In this document: piece by piece, positions 8,994 through 16,495 of the stretch
Layout of the letters: every line of letters starts with the position of its first letter
Numbering within the stretch: the first letter of the stretch is position 1
The notes under the pieces: generated by a model
What the model saw: only the letters and a program-made list of their open reading frames with translations
What the model was told of the DNA's origin: nothing
The model's database searches: none
From: a virus
IMG/VR virus record: IMGVR_UViG_3300029286_000251
Span: 1-23,653 of that record
Strand: one strand, 5' to 3'
Length of the DNA: 23,653 nucleotides
Position numbers and translations under genes: made by a program

Positions 8994-11900
8994 TTACAAG
9001 ATATCCTCGCGAATTGGCTTCATAAACCCGCTAATAACTAACGGTTCCGATCCTATTGTTTCTGTCGTTGTAGATATACTACATTTAATACTATGAAACA
9101 CAGCATGAAGTGCTACCGATCTTGATACTTGATAAATCCTTTTACCTGAAAGAACCTGAGAAACCGCGACTACTGTTGTGCCTGTCGTGTCTCCATCTCC
9201 ATACCATGTTATCGTTATCGTCTGTGCAGAAGATTTCACTACACCTATAAACTTAAGGTGTCTTATTATAGATTCGTACATCGTAGACTTTGATAACGCG
9301 ATATCCCCAAGTCTGAAGGTATAGACGACTGCATTGCCGTCGAAGGTGGTTCCGTATTCTAGTCTCTGAATAAACCCATCTGAAGTTCCGGCATACACAT
9401 ACTGCATCCCATTAGAGTCCATTACGGGGAATGCTCTCTGTAAGTCTTTGCCTGTACCACGATCAATCTCCGACCACTTCTTTAGCATCAAGTGATAGAC
9501 CATTTCTCTTGAAGTCGTGACCCAATGGTATTCAAGTTTCACTTGGTCAAAGAACCCTGAAAAATCAGAACAGTCATTCCCGACGTAAGTTGACTTCCCA
9601 GAATCAAACATATCATCAATGTCTTGAGAAATCTTGGTTACAGAGTTTCCATCAAACATCTGTATCCCGCCAGCACTCTGCCATATCAAGACATGCTTGG
9701 TAAGTCCAGGGGCTACCTCATAAGCCATATCGCATTTTGCTAATGTGTTAGGAGCAAGGCATCCTACAGAATCAGAAATCGTAAGAATCTTGAAGTCTGA
9801 CGGAGTCGTACCGTCAATAAGGTACATCTCGTTCCGCTTGAATACTACTGCACTATCAAACAGAGATGCACCGAATCTTGAGAATACTGTAGCTCCGGCT
9901 ACCAGTTCTTCCGGCCCACCAAAGAATAGACTTGTAGCTCCTGTGCCATTAAAGATACATACAGTTCCTAACTGAGAGCATGTGCCCATATTTCTGTTCC
10001 GGTCAATCTCATTGAACAGCCATAGTCTATTCTGCCAGTTCAATGCAAATCTATAAGGAAGGACTTGTTTGGGTGCCGTGATACCATAAACATAATCTAT
10101 TCTTAAGCTGCTTGTAGTTTGACTTAATATTATTTTATAATAATACAAATCCATCTTATTCCCAACAGAGGTTTGAAACTCTGCCGTATCTGCTACGACC
10201 CTCCATGTGATTGAGCCACTTTGGGCAAATGATTTTCCGCCTACTGAAGTACCGTCATCAATTTCGCCTACAGTCGCCCATGCTTGTCCTGTCCAGTAAT
10301 ACACCGTTGCTACTGTATTAGCAGTTGTGTTGGCATATGAAGCATCAGCAACTAGAAAATTTATCCCCATGCACTTCTCTTGGAATCCAAAGTACATTGA
10401 ATATCCTGCCGCAAAGGTCCCAAGATTTGCATATGACAAAGCGTAAGTAGAATCATAATCTGCTACAGAAAGATTTACGGTTACATCAGAATATGTTGTA
10501 GTGTATAGAAAGGCACTCGCACATTGTCTTCCTATATTATCCCAAATATCTACTATAGGTTGTAATGGAGCATCAATCGTGCAGTAATATACCGTGATAT
10601 TATCGTCTATACCTGTAAAAGCAAACTGGTAGTAATAAGCAATTATTTCTCTGATAACCTTTGGTGACGGTGACAATGCGGTACTATCAAATGATACAGT
10701 CCCTGTTTTATTCATAACCTTCGTCGCATCTACTGCATTTACGGTTGTATCAGTAAGTGCTCCACAAGTCGCCCAACTATCCCCGTCCCAATAATAAGCC
10801 GCAGTAGAAGTAGTTGCTGTAGCGTTGCCCGTATCAATATAAAACTTAACCCCTTGGATCGGCCTGGTGCAAGCAATATAAAGATAAGTAGTAGTTGCAG
10901 AGGCATATGCCGCAAGTGGAACAGCAAAGTCTGTCGTATGCCTACAGGCAGAAGACCACCTTAATTCATCTATCTTGCCTTTGTAATAAGTTGAATCATC
11001 ATACCCATACTGCATGTTTCCTAAGTATAAAAGTCCACGGTCTGCATCTGATACTGTCGCTTTAAGCGTTGCTGTACCAGCGGAAGGACCAGTAAAGATA
11101 TAAAAGTTACTTGAACTCTGTGAAACTTCTATGTAGTACCAAGTTGCTGCGGCAATAGTCCCTACTGCTGTAGATAATGATACAACCGCTGCGGGAACTT
11201 CATAACTTTCATAAATAACCAAAGACAGGACTCCGGTTGTACTCACGGAGATTTTAATGTAATTATCTCCAGCATCTGCTTCTGCGCTTGTAGTATTAGC
11301 AATAAGGTTTCCCGCACCACTCGCAGACACATGAACATGCTCCCCATTTGCAATATTCCCTGAAGTGATTTGGTAGTATATTGTCCCTACTCCTGATCCA
11401 TCCCATGCTCCTGAAGCAAGAACGATATTGAGAACCTTTATTACTGCCCCACTTGTTTCTCCATAAAGAACTTGTCCGACAGTAGGAGCATTTGTTCCTG
11501 TATCATAAGTGAATTTCTTAACATCTGTCTTTTGGAACATAATAGGTCTTATTGCAGCAAGATCGGTAAAATAGAACCTTCCGTCTAACGTCCACTCAGC
11601 GGCAGTACCGGCATAAGTAAAGTCAGAGTCAGTTGCCCTATAAGCGTATTGATTCGTACCGTCTAGCGTAAGCGCATTAGAGAAAACTCCTGCTGTATAT
11701 GTAGGAGTATTTACCGCAGTAAGGTTATTGGTGTTGCCGGAAGAATCTGTAACATCAGCATTAAAGGTCCATAATCCTTTTACACTTGCGTCTGCTCCAC
11801 CCGTAACCCTTTTAAGTGTTGCTCTATTGTTGGCATCGTTGATGGCATTCGTAACCGGAGTCGTGAAGTCTTGCCAGAAAGACCCTGCTGGATCAAAGTT

Positions 11901-12368
11901 AATGAACTTGGCACACCTGTACTCATCCCCGCCCCAAACATAATTCTTCTTCCCGTTCATTGCTACCATGCAATTGTCAGGAGCATCGGAAAAGAATACA
12001 TCGTTATTATTATCTAGGGTCTGCCATGCGGTATATGTCGTATCATCCCCAACCGAAGGAATTGTAGGAGATTCTACCTTAACCAATCTTGAATTAGTGC
12101 TGCTCGTCGTCTGGACAATGATATGATCTTCAGTAGGCTGATCTTTTTTGAAATGATATCCATTTCCTACTGTAGCATAAGTAGTCGCAACAGAGTTGGT
12201 CGCAGTCATTCCCCTGACTCCGACTATCCCTGTGTTCTCATGCCGATAATTCTTTAGTTCCTGAAAGTCTCCTGGCTGAAGATAAATGGGATCAACATCA
12301 GTCCTCAACTTCCCGCCAAGAGGAATCTCAAAAGGAACTAATGGTTTATCTAAAAGTCGCTTGTCCAT
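8994..12368 (-). CDS. Tail hub / nozzle beta-propeller protein with LamG-like insertion
   Basis: The 1124-residue protein starts at ATG 12368, where TAATG fuses its start to the upstream stop; a 17-residue longer frame exists but would lie inside the upstream gene. The N-terminus (LVPFEIPLGGKLRTDVDPI, then LQPGDFQELKNYRHENTG) and the C-terminal half (YRFALNWQNRLWLFNEIDRN, FGGPEELVAGATVFSRFGAS, AVVFKRNEMYLIDG, GGIQMFDGNSVTKISQDIDD) look like the beta-propeller tail proteins of the T7 gp12 or P22 gp10 kind that close the tail. Residues 197-483 form a LamG/concanavalin-like domain (GLWTFNADVTDSSGNTNNLT, LDGTNQYAYR, GKIDELRWSS) that could bind sugar. A second beta module (286-363) sits inside it. 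Residues 494-601 and 657-766 are an internal duplication. Order, directly after the adaptor, supports a distal tail tube role. Confidence 0.7.
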   Translation of the reverse strand: MDKRLLDKPLVPFEIPLGGKLRTDVDPIYLQPGDFQELKNYRHENTGIVGVRGMTATNSVATTYATVGNGYHFKKDQPTEDHIIVQTTSSTNSRLVKVESPTIPSVGDDTTYTAWQTLDNNNDVFFSDAPDNCMVAMNGKKNYVWGGDEYRCAKFINFDPAGSFWQDFTTPVTNAINDANNRATLKRVTGGADASVKGLWTFNADVTDSSGNTNNLTAVNTPTYTAGVFSNALTLDGTNQYAYRATDSDFTYAGTAAEWTLDGRFYFTDLAAIRPIMFQKTDVKKFTYDTGTNAPTVGQVLYGETSGAVIKVLNIVLASGAWDGSGVGTIYYQITSGNIANGEHVHVSASGAGNLIANTTSAEADAGDNYIKISVSTTGVLSLVIYESYEVPAAVVSLSTAVGTIAAATWYYIEVSQSSSNFYIFTGPSAGTATLKATVSDADRGLLYLGNMQYGYDDSTYYKGKIDELRWSSACRHTTDFAVPLAAYASATTTYLYIACTRPIQGVKFYIDTGNATATTSTAAYYWDGDSWATCGALTDTTVNAVDATKVMNKTGTVSFDSTALSPSPKVIREIIAYYYQFAFTGIDDNITVYYCTIDAPLQPIVDIWDNIGRQCASAFLYTTTYSDVTVNLSVADYDSTYALSYANLGTFAAGYSMYFGFQEKCMGINFLVADASYANTTANTVATVYYWTGQAWATVGEIDDGTSVGGKSFAQSGSITWRVVADTAEFQTSVGNKMDLYYYKIILSQTTSSLRIDYVYGITAPKQVLPYRFALNWQNRLWLFNEIDRNRNMGTCSQLGTVCIFNGTGATSLFFGGPEELVAGATVFSRFGASLFDSAVVFKRNEMYLIDGTTPSDFKILTISDSVGCLAPNTLAKCDMAYEVAPGLTKHVLIWQSAGGIQMFDGNSVTKISQDIDDMFDSGKSTYVGNDCSDFSGFFDQVKLEYHWVTTSREMVYHLMLKKWSEIDRGTGKDLQRAFPVMDSNGMQYVYAGTSDGFIQRLEYGTTFDGNAVVYTFRLGDIALSKSTMYESIIRHLKFIGVVKSSAQTITITWYGDGDTTGTTVVAVSQVLSGKRIYQVSRSVALHAVFHSIKCSISTTTETIGSEPLVISGFMKPIREDIL

Positions 12369-13297
12369 TATCGGTAAGACCTGTCGGTTAAGGTTCTTTT
12401 TTGGAAATTTACACCCCATCTTCCCTTATTGAATGACTTGTCTGAAGCACCCTTATGTCTCCTCACGGCAGCTTCCCATACCTGATACCATCTATCTCCA
12501 AAGTTTGCTTCGCGATCACGATACTTATAAAGCCATGCAGCATACTTCACGATTGCTGGCATTACAGTCGCATCGAATCTATACCTTCGGGAATAAGAAT
12601 AAACCGGCATCGGTTTTACAACATAAGGAATGGTAATAGTGTGACCAGCGGTTAATGATGCAGGGTCGAGAAGGAGGGATTTCCTTCCCTGCGGCACGAT
12701 TACATATGAATCCCCGCTGGTCACGTAATTGTTCGTCCCGCCGAATAATGCTACTACACACACCGTATTGGATGTGACTGCAAGAACAATCCCATCACTA
12801 GCATCAGTCGTGTTATGCACTGGATCACCCGGAGAAATCGTCGTGAGGAATGTCTGACCTGTATCTGTTAGATTACATTCTCCAAGTGTAGCCGTCCCAG
12901 TGGATGTTGCCGCACTTGAAATGTTACTTTCAAACGAAGCGTCAACGATACTGAAACTGTTTGGGATGCTCTGATCTGTAGTACTGTTCTGATAAAAGAC
13001 AGGCCCATAATCCCTCCAAGGAATGTAATAGTATCCACTCCCATCGTAATACTTGATTACATATTCGTTCCTGTCATTCGTCACATACAGATTCATGTAG
13101 TCATTATTCAAAGCATACGCTGAAGTAGTCGCCGTTGTCGTTATAGTCTGCGACCCCGTAAGAGACTTGGTTATTTCAGCATACGCACAAGCGGCTTCGT
13201 AGAGGAAGTCATAGGATGTCCTGTCGTCCAAGTATGATGATGTTGATGGTTCTTCCAGCAACTGACGTAATTGGTATAAAAGTATTTTCCCATCCAT
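12368..13297 (-). CDS. Head-tail adaptor (tail tubular A-like) protein
   Basis: The 309-residue protein starts at ATG 13297, 36 bases after the previous stop, with AAGGGGAAG upstream. N-terminal helices (ILLYQLRQLLEEPSTSSYLD, then RTSYDFLYEAACAYAEITKS) and a C-terminal helical part (PAIVKYAAWLYKYRDREANF, YQVWEAAVRRHKGA) resemble phage adaptor proteins that sit on the portal ring, as T7 gp11 or P22 gp4 do. Between them lies a beta-rich module at residues 118-202 (NLTDTGQTFLTTISPGDPVH, NTTDASDGIVLAVTS, ALFGGTNNY, SGDSYVIVP). That module belongs to a sequence pattern often seen inserted in phage structural proteins. The gene leads by a one-base overlap into the nozzle gene, its expected binding partner. 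The adaptor call is moderately secure, from shape and order rather than a definitive motif. Confidence 0.6.
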   Translation of the reverse strand: MDGKILLYQLRQLLEEPSTSSYLDDRTSYDFLYEAACAYAEITKSLTGSQTITTTATTSAYALNNDYMNLYVTNDRNEYVIKYYDGSGYYYIPWRDYGPVFYQNSTTDQSIPNSFSIVDASFESNISSAATSTGTATLGECNLTDTGQTFLTTISPGDPVHNTTDASDGIVLAVTSNTVCVVALFGGTNNYVTSGDSYVIVPQGRKSLLLDPASLTAGHTITIPYVVKPMPVYSYSRRYRFDATVMPAIVKYAAWLYKYRDREANFGDRWYQVWEAAVRRHKGASDKSFNKGRWGVNFQKRTLTDRSYR

Positions 13298-13333
13298 AGG
13301 ACTTCCCCTTATTGTAACATATCGTTAATACTA

Positions 13334-13879
13334 CTAATCTCTTCGTAAGCTTTCGGTGTTGCTAATTTCGTTGAAGTATTTACTGGAAATCTTCCAAAGC
13401 TTTGCCGCGCCCTCACGATTGATCTTACCGTCAATGATGTTCACATTGGATGCCTTAGCCAACTCAGCAATCGTATCGTCCACAGGAATATCATAAGTCG
13501 TCGCCCTTCGGACTTCCATATGGCTATCGGCCAATCCCTTTACCATTTGTGATCTGGTGAACATTCTTTCCTGAATATTCTTGGCTAGGGTCTTCCGTGT
13601 CTTATCAAGTTTTGTTTCCATTTCCCCTGATAATTTAGGGCGGGAAGACTCAATATCTGACAGTTTCTTGGAGTATCTCCTGATCCGTTCCTTAACGGAT
13701 GGAATCTGATCTTTAGGAACAAGGTCGTTCTCCATGTTGAACTCGTCCCTGCGAAGGTCTTCCTTGAGATCATCTACCATCTGTTCGTTGTACCAGACAG
13801 GATACTCCGAAGAAATAATCTTCCTGCCATCCTTTAACTGCGTCATATCCGCTTCCGAAAAAAAACTTACTTCTGCCAT
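13334..13879 (-). CDS. Uncharacterised helical phage structural-module protein
   Basis: The 181-residue protein starts at ATG 13879 behind a strong GGAGGGG site; the upstream stop (TAG, 13888-13890) touches it. It is rich in Lys, Arg, Glu and Asp and almost certainly helical. A coiled-coil-like stretch covers about residues 55-105 (VKERIRRYSKKLSDIESSRP, METKLDKTRKTLAKNIQERM). The C-terminal part (VDDTIAELAKASNVNIIDGK, INREGAAKLWKISSKYF) looks like a small globular helical domain. I do not recognise the family. Its place between capsid-region genes and the head-tail adaptor suggests a head-completion, tail-assembly or chaperone role, but nothing in the sequence proves one. Confidence 0.65.
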   Translation of the reverse strand: MAEVSFFSEADMTQLKDGRKIISSEYPVWYNEQMVDDLKEDLRRDEFNMENDLVPKDQIPSVKERIRRYSKKLSDIESSRPKLSGEMETKLDKTRKTLAKNIQERMFTRSQMVKGLADSHMEVRRATTYDIPVDDTIAELAKASNVNIIDGKINREGAAKLWKISSKYFNEISNTESLRRD

Positions 13880-13887
13880 AACCCCTC

Positions 13888-14418
13888 CTATTTTTGCTCA
13901 ATGTCATAACCATAAATCTTTCGGTCAAGAGTTTTCATCACCGAAGATTCACCGTGGACTGTAACCTCTGCGCCCAATCCTTTTGCATATCCACACCAGA
14001 AATCACACCCTGCCTTTAATCTTGCATAATCACCCATTGATATCGTAACTCCGTACAAATGTATATCTGTAAACCCCTCATTGAGAACATAAGCAATTGC
14101 ATAATCAACTGTTGAACCAAAGTAATCAGTCTTGAACTTCTTCATCACTTCTTTAAGTGGATAATTATCAAGCCCGATATACGGGATTTTATTTTTCTTG
14201 CATAATTCCATTACTTTTTTATTCTCGTCTAACTCAGCCTGGCCCCACCTCCCATCGGCATACATGTTCATATCAATCACAAGGTCAACGGGGCGACGAA
14301 GTATCAACTGGGTTAGTCCGATAGAATACCCATCTTTAGGGGCTTCGCCCCATGTCTTGCCTTTGCCTATGATGTTTACCGATTTGCCTTTTTTATCTAT
14401 ATTCTTTTTTGCCATCAT
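13888..14418 (-). CDS. Rossmann-like (DUF115-like) protein
   Basis: The 176-residue protein opens with ATGATG; the second ATG (14415) fits the weak GGTG ribosome site better. The sequence alternates strands and helices: VNIIGKGKTWGEAP (Gly-rich loop after the first strand), PVDLVIDMN, IPYIGLDNYP, FGSTVDYAIAYVLNEGFTDI, HLYGVTISMGDYARLKAG, FWCGYAKGLGAEVTVHGESS and a C-terminal YGYD. The pattern 'GxGxxW ... stxxYxiAxxxxxGxxxIxLYGxx ... YWxGYAxGxGxxV' matches, from memory, a widespread phage family related to DUF115/MptE-like nucleotide- or sugar-nucleotide-binding folds. Enzymatic activity is not shown. Such genes are often found beside phage capsid genes, and a role in modifying virion or cell-surface sugars is a possibility only. 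Small hairpins lie just before the start and may limit translation. Confidence 0.6.
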   Translation of the reverse strand: MMAKKNIDKKGKSVNIIGKGKTWGEAPKDGYSIGLTQLILRRPVDLVIDMNMYADGRWGQAELDENKKVMELCKKNKIPYIGLDNYPLKEVMKKFKTDYFGSTVDYAIAYVLNEGFTDIHLYGVTISMGDYARLKAGCDFWCGYAKGLGAEVTVHGESSVMKTLDRKIYGYDIEQK

Positions 14419-14420
14419 AA

Positions 14421-14453
14421 CACCATTATTGGTGGGGGAATATAGCGTCCCCC
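14421..14453 (-). other. Two adjoining hairpins in the gap before the Rossmann-like gene
   Basis: The 49-base gap holds GGGGGA (14434-14439) pairing with TCCCCC (14448-14453) across an 8-base loop, and CACCA (14421-14425) pairing with TGGTG (14430-14434) across a 4-base loop. They share one base, so only one can be complete at a time. No U-run follows in the transcript direction, so neither is a classic terminator. The second stem contains the only Shine-Dalgarno-like bases before the next gene. Confidence 0.45.
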
Positions 14454-14467
14454 GGCGCTTCTAATGG

Positions 14468-15406
14468 TTAGGTTACTGTATCAGCCGCAGGGCCAAGAAT
14501 ACCAGAGGCCGCAGCCGTATTCGTCACATAGTTCTCAAACATCATACAGGCATCTCCAGTAATAGCAGCTGCAAGAACAACTGCCGCACCACCAGCGATC
14601 CTATTGTCACTGATAATACCAGTAGACCCTGTAACTAGATTGATAACAGTAGTGATCGTTCCACCAAGCCAGGAAATCCTATTCCCCGTAATCTCACACT
14701 CAATCACTGCCGTAGAACCACTAATGCAGATGGAACTCGTAGACGCATAAGCGGTAATCCAGATCGTGTTGTTGAGAATCCGAGTGTGGTCAGTACCAAC
14801 AAGAACAATCCAGCCCTGTGCAGCACCAGCAGCAGCGGTCTGACGATGAAAGCAATTCTTGATTGTCAACTGATCCGCAGCATTGGTCGTAAGACAGAAC
14901 TGTCTACACTGTCCCGTAGTAGGGTAGAAATCTACCGCGTCAATCGTACACCCTGCTCCAGTAACATAGAATAGAGTAACCACTTCATCAATAGTGTTGG
15001 TAACAAGGATGTTCTTTACGAGCACATCAGCAGCAGAGATTGCAAACGTAGATGCCGTCGCAGAGAACGAAATCGTGGGTCGAAGGCTTCCGTTGCCAAG
15101 ACCAATAATCGAAATACCTTTGACATCTGCCGTGATGCCACCAGCCGCTGCAATCGTTTCCGTATGCCCCGGAAGTACATAGATCACATCACCCTGAGAT
15201 GCCCTGCATTTCCCAATTGCATAGTCAATAGTTGCGAAAGGTTTTTGCAAAGTACCGTAAGAAGGATCATCGACACCTGCAATCCACTTAGCAGAAGCCG
15301 TTTTACCTACGAAAAATACGTTACCTGCAATTACACTCCCATTCGTACACCCGAAAATAGGAACACCATAACTCGTAACTCCATCAGGATAATCTGTAGT
15401 ACTCAT
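14468..15406 (-). CDS. Right-handed beta-helix virion protein beside the capsid gene
   Basis: The 312-residue protein starts at ATG 15406 behind GGAGGTG. After about 50 residues that include VFFVGKTASAKWIAGVDDP, it has GTLQKPFATIDYAIGKC (51-67) and DVIYVLPGHTET (73-84), the usual opening of a DUF1565/pectate-lyase-like parallel beta-helix. Regular strand-turn rungs follow (GISIIGLGNGS, DVLVKNILVTNT, CTIDAVDFYP, LTIKNCF, TRILNNTIWI, CEITGNRISW, GIISDNRI, MMFENYVTN). No catalytic acid cluster of a polysaccharide lyase could be assigned. It is shorter than most tailspikes and lies directly after the major capsid gene rather than with the tail genes. A head decoration or accessory fibre role is therefore more likely than the main receptor-binding spike, though that is inference. 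Confidence 0.72.
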   Translation of the reverse strand: MSTTDYPDGVTSYGVPIFGCTNGSVIAGNVFFVGKTASAKWIAGVDDPSYGTLQKPFATIDYAIGKCRASQGDVIYVLPGHTETIAAAGGITADVKGISIIGLGNGSLRPTISFSATASTFAISAADVLVKNILVTNTIDEVVTLFYVTGAGCTIDAVDFYPTTGQCRQFCLTTNAADQLTIKNCFHRQTAAAGAAQGWIVLVGTDHTRILNNTIWITAYASTSSICISGSTAVIECEITGNRISWLGGTITTVINLVTGSTGIISDNRIAGGAAVVLAAAITGDACMMFENYVTNTAAASGILGPAADTVT

Positions 15407-15543
15407 TTTACACCTCCATTAAAAGGGACGTTGCCCTATCGTACTTCCGCCTCATGCACCGCCGCTGAGAATCTAACTCAACTTTACCCGTTGTTTGAGT
15501 AGGAGGGGCTTTTGGCGATTACCCCTCCTACCCGTTAGTTAAA
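15407..15543 (-). other. Longest non-coding gap (137 bases), between capsid and beta-helix genes
   Basis: This is the only gap above 50 bases. It holds the 10-bp hairpin listed separately and a ribosome site (GGAGGTG) for the beta-helix gene. The seven-base direct repeat ACCCGTT flanks the hairpin (15486-15492 and 15530-15536). I looked for a sigma70-type promoter and found only a poor TACGAT -10-like box without a matching -35, so I do not call one. Confidence 0.6.
15499..15531 (-). terminator. Strong hairpin after the major capsid gene, terminator-like without U-run
   Basis: GTAGGAGGGG (15499-15508) pairs perfectly with CCCCTCCTAC (15522-15531) across a 13-base loop, starting 13 bases after the capsid stop. 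The ten-base-pair GC-rich stem is typical of a terminator or an mRNA-stabilising or processing site. No T-run follows on either strand, so strong Rho-independent termination is doubtful; partial read-through or protection of the capsid message's 3' end is equally possible. Confidence 0.45.
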
Positions 15544-16485
15544 CTACGTCACATTATGCCCGTAAATCCAGCGCCACTCAGTGAATCCATAAGCAAACCG
15601 AGAGTAAATGGACTGCTTAAACATGAACGTATCAAAGTCGGTAGTCGTAGAGATTTCAGGAGCAATGCGATCAACCCAAAGCAAGTATTCCTTCATCTTG
15701 CGACTATCAACCATATACCAGTTGTTAGTATCAAGGTCATCGAGGCGGGGATAGGCAATGACCTTCCACCGACCACTCTGAGCATTGATCTTGTTATTGC
15801 CGCTATCGGGATCAAGCACCGACTTGGCACCAGCATCGTTTGCACCGACTGCCTCACACGCCGTATCGTACAGATTGTCAGGAACGATAAGCGTATCCGG
15901 TTCGATAATGATTCTCTGGCCGGACTCGTTCTTGAACTGGCGCATAAGGATACGGGTTGCACCAATGGCAGTTTTAGACAGAGCAGTAGAACCGGCATTG
16001 GAGAAGCCGGAAGTAGTCGAGACTCCTGCCTTGGTGGTGTGCGAAGACGAACAAAGCGAAACACCTTCATCATTCGTCATGTAGGTGAACGCAGAACTGA
16101 AGGCATAACCAAAAGCCTCTGCGCCACGTTTCTCACGAACCCGATGCATGGATTCCACCAGACCGGCCTGACGGCTCTTGATGACTCCGTAACGCTCGTC
16201 GTCAATCAACTTGCGTTCAATCTGGATTCCACCCGCATATTCCTTGGGTTCGATACGAGTATAATACTGAGGAGAAACCCCAAGATATTCCAGGTTACCA
16301 CTGAATGCAGGAATATCAGGGACTGCCCCAACACCGTAGAACTCTTCCCATGCCTTGTCCGATTTAATCATACCAAAGAGGCTATCAATCATGGAAGGCA
16401 ACTCTTTGAAAGAGTCTGCGTAAACCTTTCGCAGATTGTCGTCCAGCAGACGTACAAATTGCGATGAAACCAACGGGTTAGCCAT
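15544..16485 (-). CDS. Major capsid protein, HK97 fold, Mu gpT-like
   Basis: The 313-residue protein starts at ATG 16485 with TAGGAGGT upstream, which contains the stop of the preceding gene. The opening (FVRLLDDNLRKVYADSFKEL, then SMIDSLFGMIKSDKAWEEFY) and the pattern GAVPDIPAFSG, VSPQYYTRIEPKEYAGGIQI, ERKLIDDERYGVI resemble the Mu-like major head subunit family (gpT). Further matches are AFTYMTNDEGVSLCSSSHTT and the LIVPDNLYDTACEAVGAND strand-helix of the A-domain, ending in FMFKQSIYSRFAYGFTEWRW. Several hundred copies would build the shell on the scaffold encoded upstream. No N-terminal delta domain or protease is seen, consistent with a separate scaffold protein. Base composition is near 50% GC in four hand-counted 60-base lines, well above the terminase gene, which suits a very highly expressed gene. 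Confidence 0.85.
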   Translation of the reverse strand: MANPLVSSQFVRLLDDNLRKVYADSFKELPSMIDSLFGMIKSDKAWEEFYGVGAVPDIPAFSGNLEYLGVSPQYYTRIEPKEYAGGIQIERKLIDDERYGVIKSRQAGLVESMHRVREKRGAEAFGYAFSSAFTYMTNDEGVSLCSSSHTTKAGVSTTSGFSNAGSTALSKTAIGATRILMRQFKNESGQRIIIEPDTLIVPDNLYDTACEAVGANDAGAKSVLDPDSGNNKINAQSGRWKVIAYPRLDDLDTNNWYMVDSRKMKEYLLWVDRIAPEISTTTDFDTFMFKQSIYSRFAYGFTEWRWIYGHNVT

Positions 16486-16495
16486 GATCTACCTC

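Noticed and set aside
12369-12419. N-terminal extension of the nozzle protein by 17 codons
   Set aside because: It lies inside the end of the adaptor gene; ATG 12368 is in the typical TAATG overlap and is followed directly by conserved-looking sequence.
15407-15500. Sigma70 promoter in the gap after the capsid gene
   Set aside because: Only a TACGAT box with no acceptable -35 element at proper spacing was found.
15556-16467. Long plus-strand open frame (303 codons) opposite the capsid gene
   Set aside because: It lies wholly antisense to a well-supported gene, and its length follows from that gene's codon bias. It has no recognisable motif.
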